Shown here: positions 35,883 through 47,513 of the stretch, piece after piece | Layout: every line of letters begins with the position of its first letter | Position numbering within the stretch: the stretch's first letter is position 1 | From: Acanthochromis polyacanthus | Lineage: Eukaryota > Chordata > Actinopteri > Pomacentridae | Direction: 5' to 3' | Assembly: GCF_021347895.1 (NCBI RefSeq) | Contig: NC_067113.1 | Coordinates: 46,415,474 to 46,479,473, forward strand | DNA: 64,000 nucleotides | The notes under the pieces: generated by a model | Databases searched by the model: none | The model's input: the letters and a program-made list of their open reading frames with translations, nothing else | Told to the model about the DNA's origin: nothing | Program-made: the position numbers and the translations under genes

Positions 35883-36240
35883 ATCCATTCATCCATTACC
35901 TATACACTGCTTCATCTGCATTAGGGTCGCTGGAGCCTATCCCAGCTGACTTAGGGTGAAGGCTGGGGACACTCTGGACAGATCACCGGTCTATCGTAGC
36001 ACTACATATAAATACAAACAATTACACTCACATTCATATCTACAGACAATTTTGAATTGTCAATTAACCTGAGCATGTTTTTGGACTGTGGGAAAAGCCA
36101 GAGTACGCAGAGAAAACCCACACATGCACAAAGAGAACATGCAAACTCCATGCAGAAAGATCCCAAGAAGGTCGAGACGCAAACTGATGATCTTCTAGCT
36201 GCAAGGCAAAAGGGCTAACCACCAATCCACTGTGCGGCTC
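35883..36240 (-). mobile_element. LINE 3' tail of an abundant teleost family
   Basis: The string of words is characteristic: ATCCATTCATCCATTACC, GGGTCGCTGGAGCCTATCCC, AGCTGACTTAGGGTGAAGGC, GGACACTCTGGACAG, CAATTAACCTGAGCATG, TTTTTGGACTGTGGG, GAGAACATGCAAACTCC and GGGCTAACCACCAATCCACT. I recall this as the 3' segment of an L2-clade (Maui-like) LINE. The ATCC words at the left are the tail, which implies minus-strand orientation. The copy is 5'-truncated and noncoding. Confidence 0.8.
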
Positions 36241-38373
36241 AACCAAGAACATTTCATTATCTAATTAGGTTGCATGTCTTTATCTTTGGAATGTATCTGC
36301 AGTGGCAATTTACAATGATGAGCCAACATGTTCTATTTTTACCAATAACACACAAATCATTGTTTTGTCCTTGTTCATACTAATAATAATCATTTAAACA
36401 TTCAGTGTAGTGACAGAACACAGCAAAAGCTAATTGGAGTCAGGAATTACAGCAAAAGTAATTTGAAAAATTGCTCCAAAAAATGTTGGACTTGATGACC
36501 AATCAATGGGGGTTGGAAGTGTTTATTGGAGCTACTTGTTGAAAAAATTAGTGTGAATTGTGCCTCAGAGGACTTACAGTGAAGCATTATCGATTTGCAT
36601 AAAGCTGGAATGTGTTAGAGTTCAGTTATTCATCAGCCCACAATTAGACAAACTGTCTATAAAAGACATGATTTAGTATCAGGGCTACTCACCTCAGAAG
36701 GAACCACAACACTAATTCGGTTTTCTGTGCTTCATTTTTCAGAAACGTGTGTCCCAAGTTGTTTTCACACAAAAACAGCCTTTCCAAAGTAAGACACAGG
36801 AGTGTAGACAGCATCTCAGATGGGTGCCGGGGTGGAGACGGAGCTTTTGAAACGCTATGAAAAGCAGCAGCTGTAGCAGCAAGTGGCATCATAGCTTTTA
36901 GCTGAGCGGTGAACAGGCACGCAGCTGAAGAGTGAGCACATCACTGACGTCTCAAGTACGCCGCCATGATTAAAGAGATGTGTTGGATGCGTGTTAGAGG
37001 AGAATGTGGAGTCAGGTTGGCTGCCTGGAGAAGCTCACAATTTGTTCTCATTCTGTATTTGTTGACGTGTTTCCATCTGCGGCGTGTTTCTAAATGACAT
37101 GCAAAATAAGCTAACTAGTGTTACTGTTTGTGCATCAGACAAACAAAGATTGCACCTTTTTGTGTTTGCTCTCATTTCCTCATGCAATCTCGAGCCTTTA
37201 CTGCAGCACAGAGACCACCAATCTACAGCTACAGCTTATTTTTGTCACCTCTTTCCACCTCAGCCTGGTGTCACATTTCCTTTTAACCAATTAACCAGAG
37301 AGCGAGCAGAGAAAGAAAGGGCTGTCACAGGTAAGGACGGCAGCAGAATCTCCTGCAGAGACGCCCTCGCCTCGATCGGTCTGATGTGAAACAGTGCCAT
37401 TTACAACAGGGCAAGCACTGAGTCACCTTGCTAGTGAGTGCCATTCGTCAGGACACGGTAACTAGGCCCAGTGGTGTTCTTTAACCACCGCAGGGCGTCA
37501 GGCCAGCGTGTGAAGTGTCAAGGCTAAGTTACACGTTGAGGTGTGACATTACCACCAGTTGTTGGGACAATAAACAAGGGTTGTCGGGGGTTTCTCTATG
37601 GGAGCTTTCGCCCACTGAGCTCAGGTTATGTGAGATGTCGTTTCTGGGCTGCAGGTGTTAAGTGGTGCTCGGAGTGGTCCAGCTTAGCAGAGCTGTGATT
37701 TAAAACATAATAAAAACGGGGTCGGAGAATTATTCACTTTGAGCTACGAAGAAATATTTCTTAGCTTTGTGGGCATTTTAATCAAAATTATGATTTTTAG
37801 CAGTAGGTAAGTTGTTGTTCTGTCATTGGGGGAGAAACATGTCGTATAAAGAAGCAGATCATGCGCAAAATAATGTGATTTAAACACCGAAGTTCATATT
37901 CAAAACAGTTCCCTCATTTTTTGCTAATGATGAAATCAGCCCAGCACCGAGCGCCACGCAGCAACACATGATGCTCTCCATCTTCTGTTCCACTCGTGTA
38001 ACACAACAGCTTCTTGTCTTGTAGGAGCTCAGGGCAAACCTGCATCCTTTGTCCCTCCCACTGGGCAGCAACACACACATATAGACTCATAATGATTTTT
38101 AGCTATGGGGCGCCAAGCTTCACATGCACTCACTAGCAGTTGTAGCAGAACAAATGATGTTGCTCATTTAGTCAATGTGAAAGGCATCACAGCATGCGAT
38201 GCTAAGAGTTGTAATGTTAAGGTGTGTGTGTGTACAAGCATGATAGTGGTGCATGCTTGCTTGTGAAAGTATGTGATCGTGCTGATATTGTCTGCCGCTT
38301 GTGTGTGTGTGGGAGAAGTTGCCTTGCTGACCTTGACCAGTTTTCCACCCCATTATTGCTGCTGCTGCCTTTT
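36241..38373. other. Mostly unassigned noncoding DNA
   Basis: Apart from a Tc1-like scrap at 36555-36690 I see no genes or repeats. The 101-codon frame at 37084-37389 contains a donor-like ACAG|GTAAGG but shows no recognisable domain. Confidence 0.5.
36555..36690 (+). mobile_element. Tc1-like transposase N-terminal scrap
   Basis: GATTTGCATAAAGCTGGAAT encodes DLHKAG, the first helix of many fish Tc1-like transposases. It is followed in register-shifted form by SVIHQPTIRQTVYKRHD, matching the second helix and linker. Only about 130 bp can be aligned by eye and no inverted repeats are seen. Confidence 0.5.
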
Positions 38374-38383
38374 TATATATGTG

Positions 38384-38440
<57 letters not shown>
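38374..38440. repeat. Compound (TA)n-(GT)n microsatellite
   Basis: An AT-dinucleotide run (38384-38400, interrupted once) leads into about 19 GT repeats at 38401-38438. The short open frames through it encode only Cys/Val or His/Thr runs and are artefacts. Confidence 0.95.
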
Positions 38441-38443
<3 letters not shown>

Positions 38444-39593
38444 GGTGAACATGAGTGAGTGCAGTATGTAGTGTGTGTTCATGCGTGTCCCCTCTCTGGG
38501 ACCTCCAACCTTGTTTTGCTTTAATTACTCATGCACGTCTGTTAAGTAAGTGCTCTTTATTTAGCAAAGCGTTTTGATGAAATTGTGCGATAAGTGAGGG
38601 ACAGATTAGAAAATGAAAAAATAAAGCTTAACATCTCATAAAAGAAATAACCCCAGATGGCATCTTCAAAGCTTATTCTCTCAAAGCTCCCTCCAGACCC
38701 ACAAACAACATTCAAAAAAATTGTTTCTAGACTATTTAGTTAGTGTGATATCTTATTTATCAGGCAACAAAATACTGTTGCAGGAGTGAGGATTTATTAA
38801 GACAAATCTTGCTTCAAGATTGCATTACTAGCCCTATCTCACAAGCTCTGCTAATAAAATCTGCCAAAAATAACATTTTACCTTTTAACAGTGTCACTCA
38901 TCAGCAAACAGCTCATCAGGAATTAAAAAAAAATCAACTCAAGAATGTATAGCCTCTTAATGAGCAATCAAACATGAAATGTGCTCAGTTTCATTTAAAT
39001 CACGAAACAAACAAACACAGTGGCTTCTTATTTTTATAGCTGATGTAACTGCACCTCAAGGCAACTGTATAAACAGAGGTCTTTGACTTTCATTGATTTG
39101 TAGTTGAATTTTGTACTTTCAACTTTAGAATTGTTCTAATTGTTTATATCTTGCAAAATGTTTATACTTTCCTGAATCTGTTTCTATACATACAATTAAA
39201 AAATCTGTGTGAACTATTTAAATCAATGGTTTTTGCGACTACTCTTGGGGATACATTCAAAGTTATTGCAATATTTCTGCACTTACTGACCTTGAGTTCT
39301 TAAAGTAATGATGGACTGTCATTTCTCTTTACTTAGCTCACTGGTTCTTGCCATGATTTGGATTCTAACAGTTGTCAGACAGGGATGTCAGCTGTGTACC
39401 AACCAGACTTCTGCACAACACCAACTGATAGAAAAAACACTGAATGAGAAGGTGCATCTAAACTTTTGTAAAGTAATTTTTTTGGACCTCTTCACCTTTA
39501 TTTGATTGGTGCAGTGGAGACAGACAGAAATGCAGGGAGAAGAGGGAGGGGAAGACATGCAATAAAGGGCCGTTAACAGGAATCAAACTATCT
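38441..39593. other. Unassigned noncoding DNA
   Basis: AT-rich, with no gene or recognised repeat. Confidence 0.6.
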
Positions 39594-39646
39594 ATCCATC
39601 CATCCATCCATCCATCCATCCATCCATCCATCCATCCATCCATCCA
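39594..39646. repeat. (ATCC)n microsatellite
   Basis: About thirteen uninterrupted TCCA/ATCC units. In fish these often grow from LINE 3' tails. This one abuts the truncated left side of the next element. Confidence 0.95.
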
Positions 39647-39921
39647 AGCTATTTTCATCATTGAATTAATCAAAAATCCAGTCGAGACATTGCTAATGTG
39701 GTAAATGAATGATTTTTAATGGAATATCTCCATAGGGGTATAGTGGGGCATTTCCAGCAACCATCACTCCTGTGTTCTAATGCTACATTGTGTTAGCTAA
39801 TGGTGTTGAAAGGCTCACTGATGATTAGAAAACCCTTGTGCAATTATGTTAGCACATGGATAAAAGTGTGAGTTTCATGGAAAACATAAAATTGTCTGGG
39901 TGACCCCAAACCTTTGAACGG
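39647..39921 (-). mobile_element. Truncated mariner/Tc1-type MITE
   Basis: The segment matches a widespread teleost MITE in reverse orientation. Visible words are AATGGAATATCTCCATAGGG, AGCAACCATCACTCCTGTGT, AATGCTACATTGTGTTAGCT, AAAACCCTTGTGCAATTATG and the terminal repeat GTGACCCCAAACCTTTGAAC (39900-39919). The partner terminal repeat on the left is missing; the ATCC microsatellite begins where it would continue. There is no coding capacity. Family recognition is from memory. Confidence 0.75.
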
Positions 39922-39933
39922 CTTATTCATATG

Positions 39934-39980
39934 CATATATATATATTTATATATATATATATACTTATATATTTATATAC
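39934..39980. repeat. AT-dinucleotide-rich tract
   Basis: Interrupted (TA)n runs directly after the MITE's terminal repeat. TA is the target dinucleotide of Tc1/mariner elements, so expansion from the insertion site is plausible. Confidence 0.8.
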
Positions 39981-40174
39981 CTTCAGTTTTTATGTAAAAC
40001 TATTCTTATTAATTCTGTTTTTAAATATATAGTGTTTCCTAGACATTAACACAAGTAACAAATAGCCCTTTGGTCCTAATGAAAGACAATAACCAAAAAT
40101 TGTGTCTACTTGCTGTCAGTGGACATCTATTCTCATATGTAAGGAACAAGGACTTTGCTTTTTGCTATATATGT

Positions 40175-40210
40175 TGATGGATGGATGGATGGATGGATGG
40201 ATGGATGGAT
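40175..40210. repeat. (GATG)n microsatellite
   Basis: About nine GATG units. It is the reverse complement of the ATCC repeat at 39594-39646, so the two form an inverted pair around the MITE remnant. Confidence 0.95.
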
Positions 40211-40419
40211 AGAAAGTGAGTATTAGAAAAGCAGAGACACAGTTCACAAAGCTGCTTTGATAGTCCTTAATGTAATATTATTAATGTAAGTGTATGGATG
40301 CTGTCTGTGTTGCATGAATAAGCGTCTATGCAAATGCACATCTGCAGGTGAAAGCTTTAGCAAATCCACTGCTCCAGAGGGCCACACATAAAGTCTGATC
40401 ACTTCTCAGTCTTGTTCTC

Positions 40420-41060
40420 CAGTCTCACCATTTTTTTTGTCCTCTGGTCATTTCGCCAGCAAAATGTCCGTCATTAAAACCGCCCGACAACGACGGCCGT
40501 AATCCGGCCCCATTAAGATTTCGATTCCCTTCGTCCTCTGAGGACAAGATGTAATAGCTCAAAAACATCTATTTAGGCAGATGGGAGTGGATTTATTAAA
40601 CGGGCGTATTTCATGAATATAACCTCATCCTATCACCAGCCAAAGCACTTTTGATTACGGTCCTTAATAAGTGAGTGTCTCTGAGAAGGGTGAATGCCCT
40701 GCGGCTGACCTGGACCTATTGATAAACTACAATAGTTGGCTGTTGGAAAGTGTTCATTTCACCCACTGTTAGCGACTCTTAATTAAAAAACTGGAGGGAA
40801 AAAAGGGGGCAAACTCATACGGCTCCTCACTAGGAGACACACCCAGGGATTTAAGGGGGTCTCGGAGGATCTGAAAAGTAATGAAAGCACAAATTTCTGC
40901 GATGATCAATGCGGGCTTTGTGTTCACTGCTTGCAATGCTCATAGGAGGAAGATAGTGTGTGTGTGCAGTGCACTCCAGGCAGTTATGAATGAGCGCAGC
41001 CCAGTCCTAAATGCATTTTGATTTATTTGTGTAGGCGCGCAATATTTTTCCTCTACATTA
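40420..41060. promoter_or_regulatory. Candidate conserved noncoding block
   Basis: Complex, repeat-free sequence with CpG words (GACAACGACGGCCGTAATCC near 40488) and AT-rich binding-site-like words (TTTATTAAACGGGCG, ACTCTTAATTAAAAAAC). It contrasts sharply with the transposon-laden DNA to the left. No splice-flanked frame is apparent. Regulatory function is inferred from texture only. Confidence 0.25.
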
Positions 41061-41469
41061 AATGCTGGCTTGGAGGCTAACCTTTACTTCTGAGTGGAAG
41101 CCTGGTTTTGGTGGAAAGGAGGGAGGGAGGAGGTGGGGGGATTATTTCAGGGTCAGACGCTGTGCACATAAAAGCTCTGGTAATGCCCAGAGTTGTTGTT
41201 TACTGCATTGGGAAAAAGGGAAAAGACGGTTGAGTTTTCTTGGAGGTTTGAAGCTTTAGGGGTCGTCGATGCAAGAAAAAAAGGTAGCGCATGAAACGTG
41301 AAGATACGGCGCTTTTAAAAGAACATTGATTTCATGAGACTTTCCTGACCAAATAACGTCTCTGTTTAAACTCCCCGCCTGCAAAAAAAAAAGCACATTG
41401 CAGCTTACTGAGATAACAAATTCTCCCACAAAATCCGCCGGCCGCCCCTGTCGTTCGGTCACACAAGGT

Positions 41470-42930
41470 TCATTTCTTGATAGCAGAGCTTTAATTCATT
41501 TGTCTTGTACGGGGCAACTCCTTGACCTTGTGGATGGAGATTAATGAAGAGCTTTAGTGGTGATGAAGGCTATCAGGCACCATGCTCCCATCGTCTAATA
41601 GAGCAAGAGTTTTACATAGCCAATTATGTCGTTTGCATTCCGCTTGTAAGCACGGTTCTGTCAGGGGGAGCCCAGTCGACTGTGGTGTGTTTGCGGTATT
41701 AAAATATCAGGGTCAGTTGGACGGAAAGTGTCAGAGTGAAGAATTACTCAGTTGTTGTTTTACTTTCATTTCTAATTTCTGGCGACGAGGAAAATTAGCA
41801 GGCTTTAAATTGTCGGATTGGAAAAGCCGTCTGCTCGTGGAACATTTCTGCAACCTCCAAAAACTGCGTGTGTGCAATTCTGCAGTTAAACGCCACGGTA
41901 AAAACGTCCACAGCCTTCACAGCGTTTCTGATCACAGGGTACAATGTGTACAAGCGCAATTGTGTGCCATTACCACTCTTTTGCTGCAATTATTGTCAGG
42001 CTTTTTGGTGCTGCTCTCTGCTCCGGTCCACGCACAAAGTGTAATTTTTGATTCTGTAAAAACAGGGCTTAAAATTTCGATATGTGGGGCAGTTTAGTCT
42101 CACTATCTTGTCTTGTGGAGGAGGGTAAAGAAAGATACAGATGATGGGTATAGGGGAGGCGAGAGGGTGATAGAGAAATCTGCTATAATCAATGGGTGTG
42201 TAATTGGAAGCTGTCAGTTAAATGTTTTAGTGTCCCCTATTGGTAATAGCGGCTCCATCGTTTCGTACACGAGATAAGGCAATTTAGGCTGCAAGGAAGT
42301 GAAAGTGTGTTTAGCGGGGGCTTGTCTGGTGTGTGGGAGCTGTTCTCTCTTTAAGTGTTCAAAGCGTATGCATCACTGCCAGCATTCAAATGACAGTGCA
42401 ACTGTGCAGTCATCAGAAAGTGTCACTTTTATTTATGGGGGATCTTTTCAACCCCCAGCAATGAGAGAGTTGAAGAATGTTTGTACATCGGGTCATTTAA
42501 AAGCCCCGTTGCACTCTGTTTCGCTCAGTAAATCCACTTATTCTTGCATGTTATGGCTTTTTATTTTGTTTCTTAAATTGAATCTAAATCAGTAGTGGCA
42601 TCACTGTCCTCGGTCATGTGCTCACTTAATGGATCCTAAAGTGTTTTGGGTTGAACACTGGAGTGTCAGGAGAGATCTTCATTTTCAGTGGCAAACACCC
42701 ACAACCATTAACTATTCGGTGCCATTTTGAATTTTTGCTTTTTTGCAATTAGCCTAATGGAAAATGTCCTCAGATTAGGAAGCAGGAGGGACATGTTCCA
42801 TCACATAATGTATTTATACCAGACGGATGTGCCACGCTGCCTCTCACATGTTTAAATCTGTCTGCGTTAATGGAATACTGGATGCTGCAGAGACAGCGCA
42901 AATGGATGAGCTTTGTATCAGAGTTGGTAG
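41470..42930. promoter_or_regulatory. Candidate conserved noncoding block containing a 171-codon chance frame
   Basis: The block is complex and free of recognisable repeats, with words such as TAATAGAGCAAG, AATTATGTCGTTTGCATTC and GCAATTAGCCTAATGG. The open frame at 41582-42097 is the longest in the window, but one frame of this length is expected about once in 64 kb by chance. Its translation has no domain I recognise. Alignment with other fishes would show whether conservation follows codons or not. Confidence 0.25.
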
Positions 42931-44849
42931 TGATTTATTTAGTCCTTAGTAATAATAAATACTGACGATAGTGCTTGAACAACTTAAGTACTTAAATTTG
43001 ATCTATTCTGAGGATACGGGGACAGTTGTTCACCATATAATACTAGAAACTGACTGGAATATGTGCATTTTTTTTGAAAGATTTTATTGAATACCTAGAA
43101 CCAGAAGATGATTATTTAATAGTAGAAATATGAGGAAACATCTGCTCTGGTTTTCTTCCTAGTCATTCTGTGGAATATGACCCCTCCAAAACAAAGACTC
43201 AGTGTTTTTTAGTCTTCGTTGCAGGTGTTTGAAGCCTTGCAGAAGAAACTTGTCTCCATTTTGTGATTTATGCCTTTTTCACATTGCACAAAAGTTGAAT
43301 GGATTTGATATATTACCAGCACCAGGTGCAGACAGTTGTGTTTACAACATGAACGGTGACAAGGCTTGACAAAAATCAATGCATCCTGCACAGTAAAGTA
43401 CATAATTCCTTTAAAAAACACAGGAACTTTAGAAGTTTAGAACTTTAGAAGCTTTAGAAGTGCTTTTAAACAGTGTGTTTTAACTAGCTGCTTCCCCTGG
43501 TTTCAATATTTATGTTAAACTAAGCTGACCGCCTCTTGTTTCATATTTCATTCACAGGATTGAGGGTGATATTGTAGCAGAAAGGAAAAGAAAACAGACG
43601 GAACAGCCCTTTATTTTCTACCTGGCAGGAAGTGAGGTGATAAAGCTGAGACACCTGTGAGCTGAGCTGCTGCTAACAAGGGACACATGGAGGAGTGAGA
43701 GCTGAAGAAAGAGGTGATCCTTGAAAACTAATCCAGTTTTATGGTCATCTTTGCTTTAAAATTGTGGCATATACAAAGTAAACAGCTTTGAATCCAAGAA
43801 GCTGCTGGATTTTTGGACATTTCTGGGAAACAAGGAGCTGCTGACGATGAGCTGATCTCAGGAGCATGTTGGATATTTAACTACTCCTTTGGCCTGCTTG
43901 GACACTGGTGGATGTGTACGTCTAAGATAAGTCTACTTTTGGTTTGGAAATCTCCACGCTTCTCCCCATTTCTCCTGGCTTAGTTTAATGTGTCTTATTC
44001 CCCATACTAGCCTCTCCTAACCTCCACAGCCTCTCACATCATTCCTGTACCTTATATAAACTCACCCACACCTCTCAAAAGGGAACTGAAGGGCAAATTG
44101 AAGAACAAATTGAGCAAATTGAAATTAACTGAGATGCATGAGTTAACTGAAATGAACTGAAGTTATTCCTTCTTGCACTGCCATTACTTGGAAGTCTTTC
44201 TTAATTAATTAGGGAGCTTTGATTTTCTTTATCAGGATGCTAAAATAGAATCTTTTTTTTCTGTTTTGTTTGGATTCTGTTTGGTTGATTGGATGGACTT
44301 TTGTCTGAGGCATTTCTGTGTGGGTTTTTTTTGTGTGGTTGTATATAACCTGATTTAAATACTCCTTAAAATTCTCCTTCAGTCTTATGTGGTTTTGTAG
44401 CAAGGGGAGTTGAGCTATCTGGGCTGTATCTCTACTTCGGTCTGAAAATATTTCGCCAGGTGAAGAATAGGTTTAATCCCTCTGTCTGGTGCCCAACTCA
44501 GTTTGATTGATTTAAATAATAGAGATACCCTTAGAGAACAGTATCAATGTGCTATCATTGTGCATTATCCAAAATGTTGAGCTATTTAAGATTTTCCAAA
44601 ACAAAAAATCATGTATGACCTGAACCGCCTTCATGCTTCTTGGGTGGCCATCATAAACTGGTACACCCTCACACTGCAACTGCAAAATGTTTGCCAGTGT
44701 GCAAGCCCAGTGCAAGCTGGTTGTTTGTGCAGACAAAAATCTAATTACTTCTTCTTTCACCTCTTCCTAAATACATTGATGATTTTGTATTTCTGAAGAC
44801 CACAAGAACATAAAAGCAAGAAAAGCCCTGAAGTACAACAGAAGCAGTG

Positions 44850-45034
44850 GGTGTGGGGCGCCTAGATAGCTCAACAGATTGAGTGGGCGACCCATGAACA
44901 GGGGCTGGCGTGGCTTTGATTCCCACTCACGGCCCTTTACTGCAGGTTTTCAATCTATTCTTCTCCCTACTTTCTTGTCTACCTCTTCACTTACCTGTCA
45001 AATAAAGCCAAAAATTATCTTTTTAAAAAAAACA
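44850..45034 (+). mobile_element. tRNA-derived SINE
   Basis: The 5' part is tRNA-like. A box A-type promoter, TAGCTCAACAG, is at 44867-44877 and a box B-type promoter, GCTTTGATTCC, at 44913-44923, 46 nt downstream. The tRNA-unrelated body carries CCTTTACTGCAGG and CCTGTCAAATAAAGCC, and the element ends in an A-rich tail (45022-45034). The arrangement is that of RNA polymerase III SINEs common in fish. Base changes from a functional tRNA and the attached tail rule out a real tRNA gene. Confidence 0.82.
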
Positions 45035-45035
45035 A

Positions 45036-45265
45036 ATACCGAGTGTGGTCTTAATCCATACTATCAAACTATACAGTATGCCAGAAATAAATGTACTATT
45101 TCCCAATGCACTACATGTCAAATTTAATATGCCAAAAATATGTAAATGTCCTACTATATCTGGTCGGTTTGTAGTATGCAAGATAGCATGCTTTTCTGGC
45201 CATAAAGACCCACAATCCTTTGCGCAGGTATGTTTGCTGCATGAAACAGTATGTACTTTGTGAGG
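45036..45265. repeat. Possible MITE with ACAGTATG motifs
   Basis: The segment has CTATACAGTATGCC near its start and AACAGTATGTAC near its end. CATGCTTTTCTGGC and GACCCACAATCCTTTGCGC lie between them, and resemble a teleost MITE I recall. Target duplications and clean inverted ends were not found. Overlapping frames on the minus strand are judged chance. Confidence 0.4.
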
Positions 45266-45339
45266 ACAGTTGCAACAGTCACAGAGAAACCGTTCCTGCT
45301 TTCTCTTTCTCTTGCAGTCTTCCCGTGTGCTTGCTATTG

Positions 45340-45830
45340 TCAAGTCACCGCCCTCTATCGTGCCAGAGAGAAACAACAACTCATGCACAAGAGAGCGAGT
45401 GCGAATGTACAAATTAATTGTTGAGGACAGCACGTGCACGCTTGCAGAAGACATGGCGTGCGGGTCAGTGCGCGGGGCATGCTGCTGGAAACGCTGAATG
45501 GTAATTTCTTGCAGTGGAAAGCGAGTGCTAGCGACTTCAGCGGGTGACAGATGTCAGTGAGCTCATCAAAAACCTGGTCATTTCCAGCCAGTGCCAGCCA
45601 CACGCCGGCACCGGCTGCCTGTCTCGGTCCCCGCGGATCGGCCGGTGCTCCTGAGCAGGCTCTTAAGTGGGATCTGTGATGTTGTCATCAACCTCCCTGC
45701 ACTGACAACACACACTATGCCAGTGACGGCTGCGAGGCCAGGCCCGTCCCTGAGCATCTGCTCCATCCTCTCACTCGCCGGATGATTTCTGCCTGTCACA
45801 CCGGATCTGTCTACGTGCATCTGTGTTTTT
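45340..45830. other. CpG-rich, GC-rich island of unknown nature
   Basis: GC and CpG content rise sharply, for example GCCGGCACCGGCTGCC and CCGCGGATCGGCCGG around 45605-45645. Open frames on both strands (64 and 80 codons) have no recognisable domain. It could be an unmethylated CpG island with an unannotated transcript start, or a GC-rich transposon fragment. Nothing in the sequence decides between these. Confidence 0.4.
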
Positions 45831-47255
45831 GTCTTTGTACCTGTCTACAGATGTAACTGTTCCTGTCTTTTGTGCTCCCTGTTGGTGTCTCTCTCGCTCG
45901 CTTGCTGTCTTTATCTGTGAATGCCTCCACCTCAGTCCACATGTGAGGGTTCTTGTTGTGTCATCGGTTAGCCAGCTTGTCTGAAGTGCTCAGTCAGACT
46001 TTCAGGTTGTTGATTTCAACGCACTTTTATCCCCTGTGTGAACTCCTGGTGCGGCTTTTTGCCATAAGCTGTAATGGTAGTACTTTTTCAAACCATTTTC
46101 AACTTTCTCTGTATTTCTTTCGATGCCTCACATGCTTGTATTCAGGTTTTTTTGTCAATACTACAGTATGTGAATTCCATTAAAGACTCCTCATGCTCAT
46201 CCACAATTCCCCCAACTCATGATGCAACCGTAGGATGAGCAGTAGCAAGAAAGAGTCGATTTCATCCCCAAGATCTCTAATTATTCCTTTCACAAATTCA
46301 ACAGAGAAGCTGCATTAAACCTGAAGAACCACTTGTAACTGAACAAATGAAAATTACTCAAGTTTTGATTGTAGATAACAGGCAAAATCCCCTAAATTAT
46401 AGGTTTACGATGAATAATAAATCACTGTTTTGGTAAAGTGAGTTGTCATTAATGCCAAACAAGTCTCTGCAGTTTCACAATCCTGGTGTGACGTTAAGTG
46501 GTCTTGATCACCTTAAAAATGCAACATTTCGTAATAATTACTGGTTTGTGATTAACTGTCCTAGTTAATACATGCCTGCATGCCAAGATGGTAATCATTC
46601 AACAAGAAATGCTGATTTAAAACCGTACAGTCTGTTTAAAATTAATTAATTAGAGATAATATGCACATTTGAGTCTGATTTGCAGTTTGCAAGACTGTAA
46701 ACACAGAAACATCGAAAGATCGAAGCTGTGCGTAATATAAATTATACACTTAGACATTTTAAACATATGTCAGAAATTGTATGACTGTATACTGTACAAT
46801 GTGCAATTTTAAGATCAGTGAGCTTGGATAAAAGCCCCTGATAGCTGCATTTACAGATCATCCTGACAGTTGGGTGACGAAATAAAGGAAAGACCTGAAT
46901 AAATAAGAGAAACATCAGTGAGTGCAGATGCTTCTACATAGGTGCACTGCATGATACAGTTAAGCAATTAACGCTCTGTAGCGTGTAGCAGGAACATTCG
47001 ATCTTTCGTATTTGTATCAAGACAACAAGAAGATGTTGTGACTTTAAAAGAGATTTTATTATTTCTGTCAGGATGTTGAACGTTATCAGTCCATTAAATT
47101 GCCATTATATTCGCCCACCATTTGCATGCATATGGGCCAACAGAGACCTCCTCCTCCACCTTCTAATAGGCCAGAGGGCAAATTATTATCCATTCTGATC
47201 ACTGAAAAATAGAAAGTAGCCCAATAATGTAGGAAGCTTATAAAATGGAGCTTTC
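45831..47255. other. Unassigned noncoding DNA
   Basis: T-rich then AT-rich sequence. An ATTAAAG polyadenylation-like word lies at about 46180. No gene or clear repeat was recognised. Confidence 0.5.
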
Positions 47256-47475
47256 TATCATGTGGTGTACCCTTTTCTAAACTTAACCAAATGCTTTTGG
47301 TGCCCAAACTTAACCAAAAAATCACTGAAAATGCAAATAAACGCAGAGGGAAAACAGTGAGTGAAAAGGAAACACTTAACTAATGTTATAATAATGTGAA
47401 AATGATGGTTACAGATGGGTCTCGAACTCAAGTCAACTGGGTGAAAGTCACTAACCTCTCCAAATTTAGACTTTG
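47256..47475 (-). repeat. Dispersed repeat with SINE-like B-box word
   Basis: On the minus strand the block reads GAGTTCGAGACCC (B-box-like), and later GGTTAAGTTTGGGCACCAAA and TTGGTTAAGTTTAGAAAAGG. These match the kind of repeat seen in plus orientation at 18890-19020. The boundaries are uncertain and no target duplication was found. Confidence 0.45.
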
Positions 47476-47513
47476 TTCCTGTTTTCTAAGTGCATAATCA
47501 CAGCACTATCAAC

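Larger units (their letters stand above)
40211..44849. other. Unassigned noncoding DNA with regulatory-like blocks
   Basis: No gene is supported. Two blocks with regulatory texture are listed separately (40420-41060 and 41470-42930). The stretch 43540-44410 has a TATATAAA box near 44056 and simple AACTGAA-type words, and may be a decayed retroelement, but I cannot assign it. Confidence 0.45.

Noticed and set aside
37084..37389. Exon suggested by an open frame with ACAG|GTAAGG donor-like site
   Set aside because: No matching acceptor, no recognisable protein and no neighbouring exon; donor-like words are common by chance.
38168..38482. Histidine/threonine-rich 104-codon frame
   Set aside because: It is translation of the (GT)n microsatellite.
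44850..45034. tRNA gene, suggested by A-box and B-box words
   Set aside because: The tRNA-like head has departures from tRNA consensus and is fused to a tRNA-unrelated body with an AATAAA-containing, A-rich tail, which is the SINE structure.
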